Shown here: positions 55,133-63,374 of the stretch, one piece after another
How the letters are laid out: the number at the start of each line of letters is the position of its first letter
Numbering within the stretch: the stretch's first letter is position 1
Assembly (NCBI GenBank): GCA_965237575.1
Contig: CBDEGI010000004.1
Location: 2,232,001-2,296,000, forward strand
DNA length: 64,000 nucleotides
Direction: 5' to 3'
From: JAKZVK01 sp965237575
GTDB lineage: Bacteria > Acidobacteriota > Terriglobia > Bryobacterales > UBA6623
Program-made: the position numbers and the translations under genes
Notes under the pieces: generated by a model
Database searches by the model: none
What the model saw: only the letters and a program-made list of their open reading frames with translations
Told to the model about the DNA's origin: nothing

Positions 55133-55339
55133 GCCGTCCCTTTCGACGGAAGCAGTCGGGATGTGACGCCGGCACAGCGGGTCCGGCGCACCATTCCAAC
55201 CTATCACGACCGCGGCCAACCTATCACGACCGTGGATTCCAAACCGTCCGAGCCCTCGGGAGAGCAACCGATGCCGCCCCGCTGCTCTCCCGAAAACCGT
55301 GCTCTGCCGAGACCCGTGCTCTCCCAAGACCCGGAGTGC
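55133..55339. repeat. Short tandem direct repeats upstream of the DUF192 gene
   Basis: CCAACCTATCACGACCG occurs twice in tandem (about 55196-55235), and a CCGTGCTCT-type word occurs three times between about 55280 and 55330. The stretch lies between the zinc-ribbon and DUF192 genes and may hold the DUF192 promoter. Confidence 0.5.
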
Positions 55340-55933
55340 CTAGACGGCCAGAGGCAAGATGTCCTCACCCCGCCCGAGCTCGTACGGCCTGCGGGGCATG
55401 GCCCGATCGGCTTTCGGTGGCTGGGTGCAGGGCTTGACGGCGGTCTTCAGGCGCACGGCGAAATAGTCGCGCGGTGGGTAGAGCGCATAGGGCTCCAACT
55501 CGTAGAAGATTCTGCCGAGATGCTCCTCGATGCGATAGACGGCGTGATAAAAGGCGCCCCGGTTGATCCCGAACCGGCGGCCGTAGAGCTTCCAGTCCGC
55601 GCCCAGCAAGAAGTGGTACCGGAAGATCTTGTAGTGAAAGGCATCGAGGTGGCGTCGGCTCACCAGCTCGAAATCGGCAATGTACTCCTCCTCCTTCCTC
55701 GACCACGAGTTGCGATGGGTCTTGCCCCGCGGATTCCTCTCAAACGACGCCGTGCGGCAGTGCCCGCGGCCGAGGCTGATTCGGAAGCGCTGATGACAGG
55801 CACGAAAAACGGCTCGTAGAGCGCAGCCGCAGGGGACAAGTTCTCCTTTGTTCACGCGATGGATCCCGGACCCGTTGCAGTTCGTGCACGAGGCGGCGCC
55901 CAGCATGTATAGTTCGGACACGTTCCATTCCAT
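55340..55933 (-). CDS. Zinc-ribbon hypothetical protein
   Basis: 197 residues from the ATG at 55933, with AAGGAG about 11 bases upstream. The N-terminus has a DnaJ-like zinc knuckle: CTNCNGSGIHRV then LVPCGCALRAVFRAC. The rest is basic and helical (RKEEEYIADFELVSRRHLDA, FAVRLKTAVKPCTQP) and could bind nucleic acid. It is divergent from the HTH/S24-like regulator, and the pair has the look of phage-derived or regulatory genes. I do not know the family name. Confidence 0.75.
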   Translation of the reverse strand: MEWNVSELYMLGAASCTNCNGSGIHRVNKGELVPCGCALRAVFRACHQRFRISLGRGHCRTASFERNPRGKTHRNSWSRKEEEYIADFELVSRRHLDAFHYKIFRYHFLLGADWKLYGRRFGINRGAFYHAVYRIEEHLGRIFYELEPYALYPPRDYFAVRLKTAVKPCTQPPKADRAMPRRPYELGRGEDILPLAV

Positions 55934-56258
55934 GGGTTCCTCACTCCTTGATGTGTGGTTTTTTTGTTGTCTGTTGTCGTTTGTTCTTCGCAAGCGCTGC
56001 CGGGCCGAAGCCCGGTGCACCCACAACCAGGGACAGTGCTACCGACGATTATTCCCGTGCTACCGGGAAGCGTCAACAGAGAGGATCACAAGTGTTCTGG
56101 GCGGCGGAATTGCCGATTCGGGATGAATACTTTATCTTTTTGGAACCCATGTCGTCTCAGTAACCTAGGCAAATCAGTCACTTAGGATACACAGTTTTTA
56201 AATTATACACAGATATTCTCAATTTGATAACATGATATAGCCTATTTCTAACAGCTAT
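55934..56258. promoter_or_regulatory. Divergent, partly AT-rich control region
   Basis: 325 bases between the zinc-ribbon gene and the HTH/S24-like gene. Bases about 56185-56255 are markedly AT-rich for this genome (TTTTTAAATTATACACAGAT, TTTGATAACATGATATAGCC) with several TATA-type -10 candidates on both strands. The word ATACACAG occurs twice (about 56188 and 56205). The leader of the zinc-ribbon gene is A-rich. The regulator may bind here. Confidence 0.5.
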
Positions 56259-56954
56259 ATGGGCGGTCCTCCAGGCTTCCGAGAGATCGCAGCCCGCCTG
56301 TTGCACTACTTGAACGAGCGGGTCCGGCGAGGGGAACTCACCGAGCGCGGATTGGCTCGGCTGACGGGGTACTCGCAGCCCCACGTCCACAACGTTCTGA
56401 AGGGAGCGCGCGTTCTTGGGATGGAGTTGGCCGACCAGGTCATGGGGTTGCTCGACATCCCGTTGACCTCGCTGCTGACGCAGGAGGAGCTGGCCGGGCG
56501 CGCCCCTCCCGATGTCGCGAGCGGCGTCCCGGTACCGATCCTCGACGGTTACCTGGGAGGGGGGTCGTCGTACCCGCGGTTGTCGCCGTCGCTCGAACGG
56601 CGCTCCCTTCCGGCTTCCCTTGTGTCGGGCCTGGTGAGCCCTGTCCTGGCGCGTGCCCATGTAGAGGAGAAGTCCATGTGGCCGTTGATCTGGCCGCGGG
56701 ACTTGCTGCTTCTCGACCGCTCGCCCAGGGAGCGCCGCCAGCCCGTGTTCGAAGGGGTTTACGCGCTATCTTGGGCCAAGAAGGGTCATCTCACGCGGTG
56801 CCGCCGGGTCGGGCAGGCGCTCGTGGTCATGGTCGACGAGCCGGTGGACCCTCCCCCGATCTCGAAGCCGATCTCACTCGAGAAGCGAAACATCCTCGAC
56901 ATTGTCCAAGGCAAGGTCGTCTGGCTCGAGCGAGAGCTCGCCGGCCCTGTCTGA
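56259..56954 (+). CDS. Helix-turn-helix regulator with S24 (LexA/CI)-like C-terminal domain
   Basis: 231 residues. The N-terminal helix-turn-helix is LTERGLARLTGYSQPHVHNV. The C-terminal half shows the S24 peptidase-like start KSMWPLIWPRDLLLLD (family pattern SMxPxxxxGD with Ser nucleophile). The usual Lys in the following strand is replaced (HLTRCRRVGQALVV), so self-cleavage is doubtful. It probably represses one or both divergent genes. A phage CI-like origin is possible, but no other phage genes are near. Confidence 0.8.
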   Translation: MGGPPGFREIAARLLHYLNERVRRGELTERGLARLTGYSQPHVHNVLKGARVLGMELADQVMGLLDIPLTSLLTQEELAGRAPPDVASGVPVPILDGYLGGGSSYPRLSPSLERRSLPASLVSGLVSPVLARAHVEEKSMWPLIWPRDLLLLDRSPRERRQPVFEGVYALSWAKKGHLTRCRRVGQALVVMVDEPVDPPPISKPISLEKRNILDIVQGKVVWLERELAGPV

Positions 56955-56978
56955 GGGCTTGCGCCCGCGAAATAGGAG

Positions 56979-58265
56979 TCAGGATCTGCGCATCGCCGTC
57001 TGCAGTCCCTCGCCTACGGAGGCGACGTCGTGGCTGGTGGGGTTCTGGAACGGCCGCAGGCCGAACTCAGGCAGGGACGCGAAGATGTGGTCGAAGATGT
57101 CGGCCTGGATGGCCTCATAGTTCGCCCAGACCTGATCGTTGCTGAAAACGTAGATCTCGAGCGGCAGACCTTTCTCGGTCGGCTGGAGCTGGCGGATCAA
57201 GAAGGTCATCTCTTGGTGGATCTTGGGGTGGTTCCGCAGGTACGCGACGAGGTAGGAGCGGAAGGTGCCGACGTTGGTCATCCGCCGGCCGTTGACCAGC
57301 ACCGATTCGTCGACGTCGTGTTCCTGGTTGAAGGCATCAAGCTCCTTTCGCTTTTGTTCGACGTAGCCCTTGAGTAGCTCAACTTTGGAGAACTCCTCGA
57401 TCATCTCGGGCGAGCAGAAGCGGATACTGCTGATGTCGATGAACACCGAGCGCTTGATGCGGCGGCCCCCCGACTCGCTCATGCCTCGCCAGTTCTTGAA
57501 CGAGTCCGCGATCAGGGCGTAGGTGGGGATCGTGGTGATGGTCTTGTCCCAGTTGCGGACCTTGACGGTGTTCAAGGTGATCTCGATGACATCGCCGTCG
57601 GCGCCGTACTTGGTCATCTCAATCCAATCACCGGGGCGCAACATGTTGTTGGCAACGAGTTGGATCCCCGCGACCAGCCCCAGGATCGAGTCTTTGAAAA
57701 TCAAGAGGATGACGGCCGTCAGCGCGCCCAAGCCGGTGAGTAGATAGAGCGGTGACTTGTCGATGACAATCGACAAAGCGAAGATCAAGACCGCAACAGT
57801 CAACACGATCTTCACGACCTGTAGGTAGCCGACGATCGGGACGCGTTGGGCGACTTCGTACTTCTGGTAGATGTCGTTAACCGCATTGAGGAGCGCATTG
57901 ACGGCCGCCAGCCCGGCCAGCAGCATGTAGACTTGGGCGCCGCGGCGCGCCAGCTCGATCAGACCGGGCGTCTGAAGCGCCAGCGGCGCCATGCCGTAGA
58001 TCACCAACGCGGGGGCGAGGTGCGAGAGCCGATGAAACGCCTTGTGGCGTACGAGGATATCGTCCCAATCGGTCTTGGTTCGCAGTGCTACTTGATGCAC
58101 CGCCCGCAGAATGATTCCTTTGGTGATCTTGTTGGCAAGGATGGCGAGAATCACAACGCCGAGGACCTCGACGGCTTCGATCACCCACGTTGCGTAGGCG
58201 CCCGCGAGTCCGGCGTTGGTTAACAGACGGTGCAGTTCATCAAGCAGGTGTAGTTCATCAAGCAC
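56979..58265 (-). CDS. Mechanosensitive ion channel, MscS family
   Basis: 428 residues from a GTG at 58265 with AAAGGA upstream. About five hydrophobic spans lead into the MscS pore and beta domain: ILLIFKDSILGLVAGIQLVA, MLRPGDWIEMTKYGADGDVI, EITLNTVKVRNWDKTITTIP. The C-terminal cytoplasmic part ends with FASLPEFGLRPFQNP. It is a YbdG-like larger MscS, protecting against osmotic downshift. Confidence 0.92.
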   Translation of the reverse strand: MLDELHLLDELHRLLTNAGLAGAYATWVIEAVEVLGVVILAILANKITKGIILRAVHQVALRTKTDWDDILVRHKAFHRLSHLAPALVIYGMAPLALQTPGLIELARRGAQVYMLLAGLAAVNALLNAVNDIYQKYEVAQRVPIVGYLQVVKIVLTVAVLIFALSIVIDKSPLYLLTGLGALTAVILLIFKDSILGLVAGIQLVANNMLRPGDWIEMTKYGADGDVIEITLNTVKVRNWDKTITTIPTYALIADSFKNWRGMSESGGRRIKRSVFIDISSIRFCSPEMIEEFSKVELLKGYVEQKRKELDAFNQEHDVDESVLVNGRRMTNVGTFRSYLVAYLRNHPKIHQEMTFLIRQLQPTEKGLPLEIYVFSNDQVWANYEAIQADIFDHIFASLPEFGLRPFQNPTSHDVASVGEGLQTAMRRS

Positions 58266-58418
58266 TGAGATTTTCCTTTCGCGGCGCTGTCCCGGGGATA
58301 GCCGTCGCGAGGCGCGAGACTCTCACACGATAGGCGACGACGCCGACAAGCCGCAAGTTACGCGACGAGATGGGGCATGACGAAACCCGAGCGTACGTCG
58401 CGCCCGGCAACCAGCCCG

Positions 58419-58967
58419 TCACGTTCCCTGCTCGTCCAAGAGGCCGAGGGCGTGTTCGGGGTCAGGCGACACCTGCCACAAGTGGCGATGCTCTTCCTTG
58501 GCGAAGCGGCCGCGGTAGAGCCGCTCGAACATCTCGAGCAGCGGATCGAAGAACCCGGCGGTGTTGACCATCAACACCGGCTTCTGATGGAGTTGCAGCA
58601 GCCGCAACGTCAGGATCTCGACCAACTCATCGATGGTGCCGAACCCGCCGGGCAGCACGACGAAGGCGTCGGAGCGGCTTTCCATGACGGACTTTCGCTG
58701 ACGCAGATCGTCGGTAACGATCAGCTCATCGGCCTCCTCGTAGGCGATCCCCTTGCTCTTGAAGACTTCGGGAATCACGCCCAGCACGCGCCCGCCGCCT
58801 TCGTGGACCGCCCGCGCGACGGCGCGCATCAGCCCGAGGTCGGTCCCGCCGAAAACGAGCGTGCCGCCTCGCCGCCCGATGCCGAGGCCGAGTTCACGGG
58901 CGGCCTCGAAGAACTGGTCGTGAACGTGATTGCTCGACGAGCAGAACACGCAGATGGATTTGGACAT
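58419..58967 (-). CDS. LOG-family protein (TIGR00730 Rossmann fold)
   Basis: 182 residues. The fold starts SICVFCSSSNHVHDQFFEAA, with GLMRAVARAVHEGGGRVLGV, and the catalytic motif PGGFGTIDEL. A conserved MESRSDAFVVLPGG block precedes it. Family members are cytokinin-riboside monophosphate phosphoribohydrolases or general nucleotide N-glycosidases (YgdH/PpnN-like). The physiological substrate in this organism is not known. Confidence 0.93.
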   Translation of the reverse strand: MSKSICVFCSSSNHVHDQFFEAARELGLGIGRRGGTLVFGGTDLGLMRAVARAVHEGGGRVLGVIPEVFKSKGIAYEEADELIVTDDLRQRKSVMESRSDAFVVLPGGFGTIDELVEILTLRLLQLHQKPVLMVNTAGFFDPLLEMFERLYRGRFAKEEHRHLWQVSPDPEHALGLLDEQGT

Positions 58968-59135
58968 GGGGTGTGGCTCTGGATCGTCGACGGGCCTAAG
59001 CAGTCATTGTAGTTTCCGTCACTGCCCTGGAGTTTCCGTCATTGCCCTGTGTGGCTCGGCGGACCTGTCGGGTTCGCAGTCGTAGGAGCGGCCAGGCCGG
59101 ACTCCTTCGTAGCCGAAATGTCATCATAGTGGGAA

Positions 59136-61967
59136 GTGTCCCGCGGTTCGCTTGTACCCCTGCTGACTGGATTACTCACGAACGGACGCCTGGAACCCGG
59201 GCGATCGGGAGTCCTGCGTGTCGAGCGCCTCTGCTTCCCGTTGATTGCCCTCCTGTTGGCGACGGCCGGCTTGGCCGCCGCGGATGGGCAGCCAAGCGGC
59301 GGCCAAGCGTCGGGCGCCAAGCCCCAGCCCTCGGCGGCCGCCGAGAAGCCTCCGGCGAAGGCAAGCGAAGCGGCCGGCACAACCGAAGACACCGCGGAAG
59401 AGAGCCCGGCAGCCACGCCGACGGCGGAAACCCAGCCGCTCGAAGACCGCGAAGCTCTCAATCTGGCGGGCCAGACCGACTCCTCGTCGGGGGAGAGCCG
59501 CCGGAACGAGAATGTCCAGTTCAACGCCGTCGACAACAATGCCCTGCGGGAACTGAATACGCGGCTCGGCACCACCGCGACGATCGTCCAGGAGTTCGAA
59601 CCGGGACGCCGTTACTTCGGTACCGAGTTCGGCGGCTCGGCGAGCCGACCGATCCATCCACCCGGCCGAACCGCCGCGGGCGTGCACGGCAGCCTTGACG
59701 CGGCTCACAACAACAGTATTTTCAGCGCCCGCTCGTTCTTTCAGGTCGGCGCCGTGAAGCCCGCCCGCGAGAACGACGCCGGCTTCACTCTTAGCGCCCC
59801 GGTGTGGCGCGGCGGCTCGCTGTTCCTCGAAGGCAGTCGCCAGGCGATCCGTGGAAGCGTGAACGGCAATGTTCTCGTGCCGCGGCCCGACGAGCGGACC
59901 CCGATCTTCAATCACCCCGACACGCGCGTCAACGATCCGGCGACGTTGGCGGCGGTCCAACAGATCCTGGGCGCCTACCCGAACGAGGCGCCCAACCGCA
60001 CCGACATCAACCCGCGGGCGCTCAACACGAATGCTCCGCAAAGAATCGACACCGACGTCGGCGGGATCCAACTCGACCAGGAGCTCGGGGCTCTCGATCG
60101 GCTGATCACGCGCTATCGCTTCACTTCACAACAAGTCGATGCGTTTCAGCTCGTCACGGGCCAAAACCCCGATACGACGATCCGGAATCATAGCGCCCGC
60201 TTGGGATGGACGCGCACGTGGAGCCCCAGCACGGTGATGGACCTCTCGGCGGGGTTTGATCGAGTCGGCTCGTTGCTCACGCCCGAGGAGAATGCCATCC
60301 CCCGCGACGTTAGCTTCGGCGACGCGATCGAACGTCTCGGACCCGGCTCGGAGATCCCGCTCGACCGTGCCCAGAACCAGTTCCTGTACGGAGCGCGCGT
60401 GCGGCACGTGCGGGGCCCGCACAATCTCACGGCCGGGTTCGAGCTGCTGCGGCGCCAGTTCAACGGCATCGAGACCAGCAGCCGGCGCGGCGTGATGGGG
60501 TTTCGCAACGACTTCGGGCGGGACGCCATCACGAACCTGCGCCTGGGCATCCCAAGCCGATTCTCCGGCGCCCTGGGCGAAAGCCATATGGGATTTCGCA
60601 ATTGGGACACGCAGTACTTCGTGGGCGACGAATGGCGGGCAAAGCCCAATCTCACGCTCAGCATGGGTCTGCGCTACTCGCCGGTCACGAGGCCGACTGA
60701 AGTCAGCGGCCGGGTGGATGTGGGGTTCCCGTGCGACTGCAACAACGTCGGCGGCCACTTCGGTTTTGCCTACGAGCTGCCGCGCCAGTGGGGCGTGGTG
60801 CGCGCGGCGTATGGCCTGCACTACGCCGAGGTCTACCCGGCCACCTATCACCAGGTGCGCTTCAATCCGCCGGCGGTGTTCAAGATCTCCAACGATGCCC
60901 CCGACCTGGTCGACCCCTTGGAGGGCCGGCGCTTCGAGGACCTCGATCCCAACGACCGCGCGACGTCCTTCCGGAACGATCCCCGGCTGGTATCTCCCTA
61001 CGCGCAGCAGTACAACTTCAGTTGGGAACCGCTGCCCGGAAGGGTTTGGCGGCTCCAGCTCGGGTACGTCGGCAGCCGCTCGCAAAAGTTGTTCATGAAG
61101 TGGTACACAAACCGCGCCGTCAACGTGCCGGGCACCACGCCCACAAGTGGGAACATCAACGACCGCCGGCCGGATCAGAACTTCTTCGACATCCGCAGGA
61201 TCATCAACAGCTCGCGCGGCTACTTCGATGCCGCTCGAGCGTCTCTCGTGTTGCGCGACTGGAACGGCGTGACGGTCGACGCGTCGTATTGGTTCAGCAA
61301 GGCGATCGACCTCGGCGCGGGCTATACCGACACCGGCGCGGGAGCGTCGTCGCTGCGCAGCCGCAACCAGTCGGAGTTTCTGATTCACGAGGACCTGCGC
61401 GGGCTCAGCAGCTTCGACCAGACGCACGCTCTTCTGTGGAGCATGAACTACCTGACCCCGGCGTTCGGCGCGCAGGGACGGCTGGCGCGAAACGTGCTGG
61501 GGCAGTGGAACCTCTCGACGGTGGTTTTGCTCAAGACCGGGACGCCCTTCACGATTCTCTCGGGTTCGGACTCGCCGGGATTCGGCAACCTAGACGGGTC
61601 CAGCGGCGACCGTCCGCACGTGGTCGATCGGGCGGTACTGGGACGCAGCGTGAGCCACCCTGACACGTCGGCCTCGCTGCTGCCCGCCACGGCGTTCGCG
61701 TTCATGCAGGTCGGCGACACGCGGGGCAACGTCGGCCGAAACACGTTTCGCAAGGACGGGATTCGGAACGTCAACGCGGCGCTGTCGCGAACCTGGAACG
61801 TGCGGGCCGACAAGTCGTTCACTTTCCGGGCCGAGTCGATTAACTTCTTCAACGTGCCACAGTTCGCCGAGCCGGGGCGGACGTTGGCCGCGGCCGACTT
61901 TGGGCAGATCACCAATACCCTCAACGATGGACGCACGTTTCGGTTCCTTTTGCGGTTCGCGTTTTAG
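59136..61967 (+). CDS. Outer-membrane TonB-dependent receptor-like barrel (Oar type)
   Basis: 943 residues from a GTG at 59136; the true start is uncertain. A signal peptide (RLCFPLIALLLATAGLAAAD) is followed by a Pro/Ala/Glu-rich linker of about 70 residues and then a long beta-barrel region ending in the aromatic FRFLLRFAF. The usual Oar-type carboxypeptidase-like beta-sandwich and a clear plug are missing or very short; barrel hairpins include GFTLSAPVWRGGSLFLEGSR and NLTLSMGLRYSPVTRPTEVS. It probably transports or binds large ligands at the outer membrane. Confidence 0.82.
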   Translation: MSRGSLVPLLTGLLTNGRLEPGRSGVLRVERLCFPLIALLLATAGLAAADGQPSGGQASGAKPQPSAAAEKPPAKASEAAGTTEDTAEESPAATPTAETQPLEDREALNLAGQTDSSSGESRRNENVQFNAVDNNALRELNTRLGTTATIVQEFEPGRRYFGTEFGGSASRPIHPPGRTAAGVHGSLDAAHNNSIFSARSFFQVGAVKPARENDAGFTLSAPVWRGGSLFLEGSRQAIRGSVNGNVLVPRPDERTPIFNHPDTRVNDPATLAAVQQILGAYPNEAPNRTDINPRALNTNAPQRIDTDVGGIQLDQELGALDRLITRYRFTSQQVDAFQLVTGQNPDTTIRNHSARLGWTRTWSPSTVMDLSAGFDRVGSLLTPEENAIPRDVSFGDAIERLGPGSEIPLDRAQNQFLYGARVRHVRGPHNLTAGFELLRRQFNGIETSSRRGVMGFRNDFGRDAITNLRLGIPSRFSGALGESHMGFRNWDTQYFVGDEWRAKPNLTLSMGLRYSPVTRPTEVSGRVDVGFPCDCNNVGGHFGFAYELPRQWGVVRAAYGLHYAEVYPATYHQVRFNPPAVFKISNDAPDLVDPLEGRRFEDLDPNDRATSFRNDPRLVSPYAQQYNFSWEPLPGRVWRLQLGYVGSRSQKLFMKWYTNRAVNVPGTTPTSGNINDRRPDQNFFDIRRIINSSRGYFDAARASLVLRDWNGVTVDASYWFSKAIDLGAGYTDTGAGASSLRSRNQSEFLIHEDLRGLSSFDQTHALLWSMNYLTPAFGAQGRLARNVLGQWNLSTVVLLKTGTPFTILSGSDSPGFGNLDGSSGDRPHVVDRAVLGRSVSHPDTSASLLPATAFAFMQVGDTRGNVGRNTFRKDGIRNVNAALSRTWNVRADKSFTFRAESINFFNVPQFAEPGRTLAAADFGQITNTLNDGRTFRFLLRFAF

Positions 61968-62236
61968 GCGGCGCGGCTGTGGGGGCCGACCCGGTTGAGA
62001 GCTTGGTGACGGGCCAGAGTGAGACAGAATGGAACGAAATGGCACGGGTACGGGTTTTTGGCTGCTGGAGAGGAAGACCGGCGGCGGTGTCGCGTGATTT
62101 GGGAGCGGATGGTACGGGTCCGAGGCAGCGCACCCACTCCCTTGCGGTCGGGGCTCGGTTCGGGCGGGCCGGACGCAGTTCTGCTCTAGCGGCTCGGGGT
62201 AGACGTGTGTGCCCGGGGTGCCGGACCGCTCCCTCA

Positions 62237-62345
62237 GGGGCTGTGAAAAAATGCTGGGGACAGTCAGCCGCGGCCTGAACGGACGTTGGCGATAAGAGAC
62301 TTATGTCCTGCCGCTTGTGACAGTCCCCGATTTTTTCACGGCCCC
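62237..62345. mobile_element. 109-base MITE with 3-base target duplication
   Basis: Inverted ends GGGGCTGTGAAAAAAT (62237-62252, continuing GCTGGGGACAGTC) and the complement at 62319-62345. It lies inside repeat R1: the left part ends CCGCTCCCTCA and the right part starts TCACGGTCACGG, so the base triplet TCA is duplicated compared with intact R1. No coding capacity. Confidence 0.85.
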
Positions 62346-62551
62346 TCACGGTCACGGCTCGGGTTGGGCGCACTGGTGCTGCTTGTTCAGTTGGCTTTCG
62401 CGTTTCGGAATCCTAACAACCAAGTCCTTTCAAAAAAAGAGGGCCCTCTGGCTCCCGTCTCGGTCAACCTCAGCGGCCCGCCCAAGATAGGAGCGAATGA
62501 ACGGGCATGAACGGACGGTCCTCTCCTGTGGGTAAACCCGCTGGTCAAACC

Positions 62552-62577
62552 CGCGGATCTCAAAACCGAGATCCGCG
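62552..62577. repeat. GCGGATC hairpin repeat, copy 2 (inverted)
   Basis: CGCGGATCTCAAAACCGAGA then TCCGCG; the reverse complement matches 11591-11615 and its flank GTAGCGCGG. Confidence 0.6.
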
Positions 62578-62737
62578 CTACGGGTTAAACCCTTCACAGG
62601 AACTGCCGCCCGCGGGGGAAGATCGCTCTACTTCTTTTCGGAGAGCAACATCGAAACTGCCTGCGCAGGAAACGGTCGTGTTGGTCCGGCGATCTGTCCG
62701 CACCGGTTGTTTCCGCTATCAGGCTAGCAGACGTAGA

Positions 62738-63224
62738 TCACGGTGCCGGGGTTGGCGGAGGGGCAAGTTGTTGAAAGGAAGGAGAATAAAGTTCTGGAAA
62801 ATCCGTGACTCCGCGACTCACGCACCTGAGTTCGGGCTCTGTCCCCACCGGGTCCCACCGGGTCGAGATTCTGGCGGCCCCTCGGTGAATCAGCATGCCA
62901 GCCCCGGTTCCAAGCGCTGCCACCACGAACGTGAACGCCGCCAACATCAGGATGGAGGTGTACGTGTTCGGGTGCAAGGTGTCCGGCAGCCCAAGAACGT
63001 GTTTGATGAGATGAGCGAGCGGTACGCACAACCACGCAGCGGCGGGCCGTGGCCCAGCCGTGGCGACCCCAGACGGCTGCGATTGTGGCTGTGGCAGCGA
63101 GCAGCATGACCACGATGACGATCGGACTGACCTCGCCCTCGAACGCGAAGTTATCCACCCACGCGATAGCTATTCCGGCGGCGAGCCCAACACACAAACG
63201 CATCGGCCACTTCCAGGATTTCAT
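62738..63224 (-). pseudogene. Small membrane protein in an integron cassette, frameshifted
   Basis: From the ATG at 63224 (GGAGG ribosome site 10 bases upstream) the frame reads MKSWKWPMRLCVGLAAGIAI, then EVSPIVIVVMLLAATATIAAV and WGRHGWATAR. Near 63030-63060 the protein continues in another frame: AAAWLCVPLAHLIKHVLGLP, NTYTSILMLAAFTFVVAALG, GMLIHRGAARI. Together these give a protein of three or four spans of about 120 residues; a single-base change around the CGGCCCGCC stretch separates the halves. It starts 16 bases after the attC site, as expected for a cassette gene. Real mutation and sequencing error cannot be told apart here. Confidence 0.7.
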
Positions 63225-63239
63225 TTGTTGATTACCTCC

Positions 63240-63374
63240 GCCTAACGGATCGGCGTTCAGCGGCCAGCAACAGCGCTGACCGGACCCGACCCTACCTACA
63301 CAGTATGCCGCCAGGCGGCTACCAAGACCAACTGAACCGAGCTGTTGCTGGCCCGCTGCAACGCCTTGTTAGAC
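63240..63374 (-). other. Integron attC recombination site
   Basis: 135 bases with outer boxes GCCTAAC (63240-63246) and GTTAGAC (63368-63374), fitting RYYYAAC/GTTRRRY, and inner complementary arms GGCGTT-CAGCGG-CCAGCAACAGC (about 63252-63274) and GCTGTTGCTGG-CCCGCTG-CAACGCC (about 63341-63365) with unpaired bases, as in attC hairpins. On the minus strand the TAA stop of the DUF5131 gene lies inside the first box, the usual relation of cassette gene and attC. The next cassette gene begins 16 bases beyond the other box. Confidence 0.88.

Larger units (their letters stand above)
61968..62737. other. Intergenic region with a MITE inserted in repeat R1
   Basis: About 770 bases without a credible gene. 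It contains an R1 copy on the minus strand split by a small MITE (62237-62345) and a GCGGATC hairpin (62552-62577). No attC-like structure is visible here for the adjacent cassette. Confidence 0.6.

Noticed and set aside
55340..56954. Prophage remnant
   Set aside because: Only a CI-like regulator and a zinc-ribbon gene; no integrase, capsid, terminase or attachment duplication nearby.
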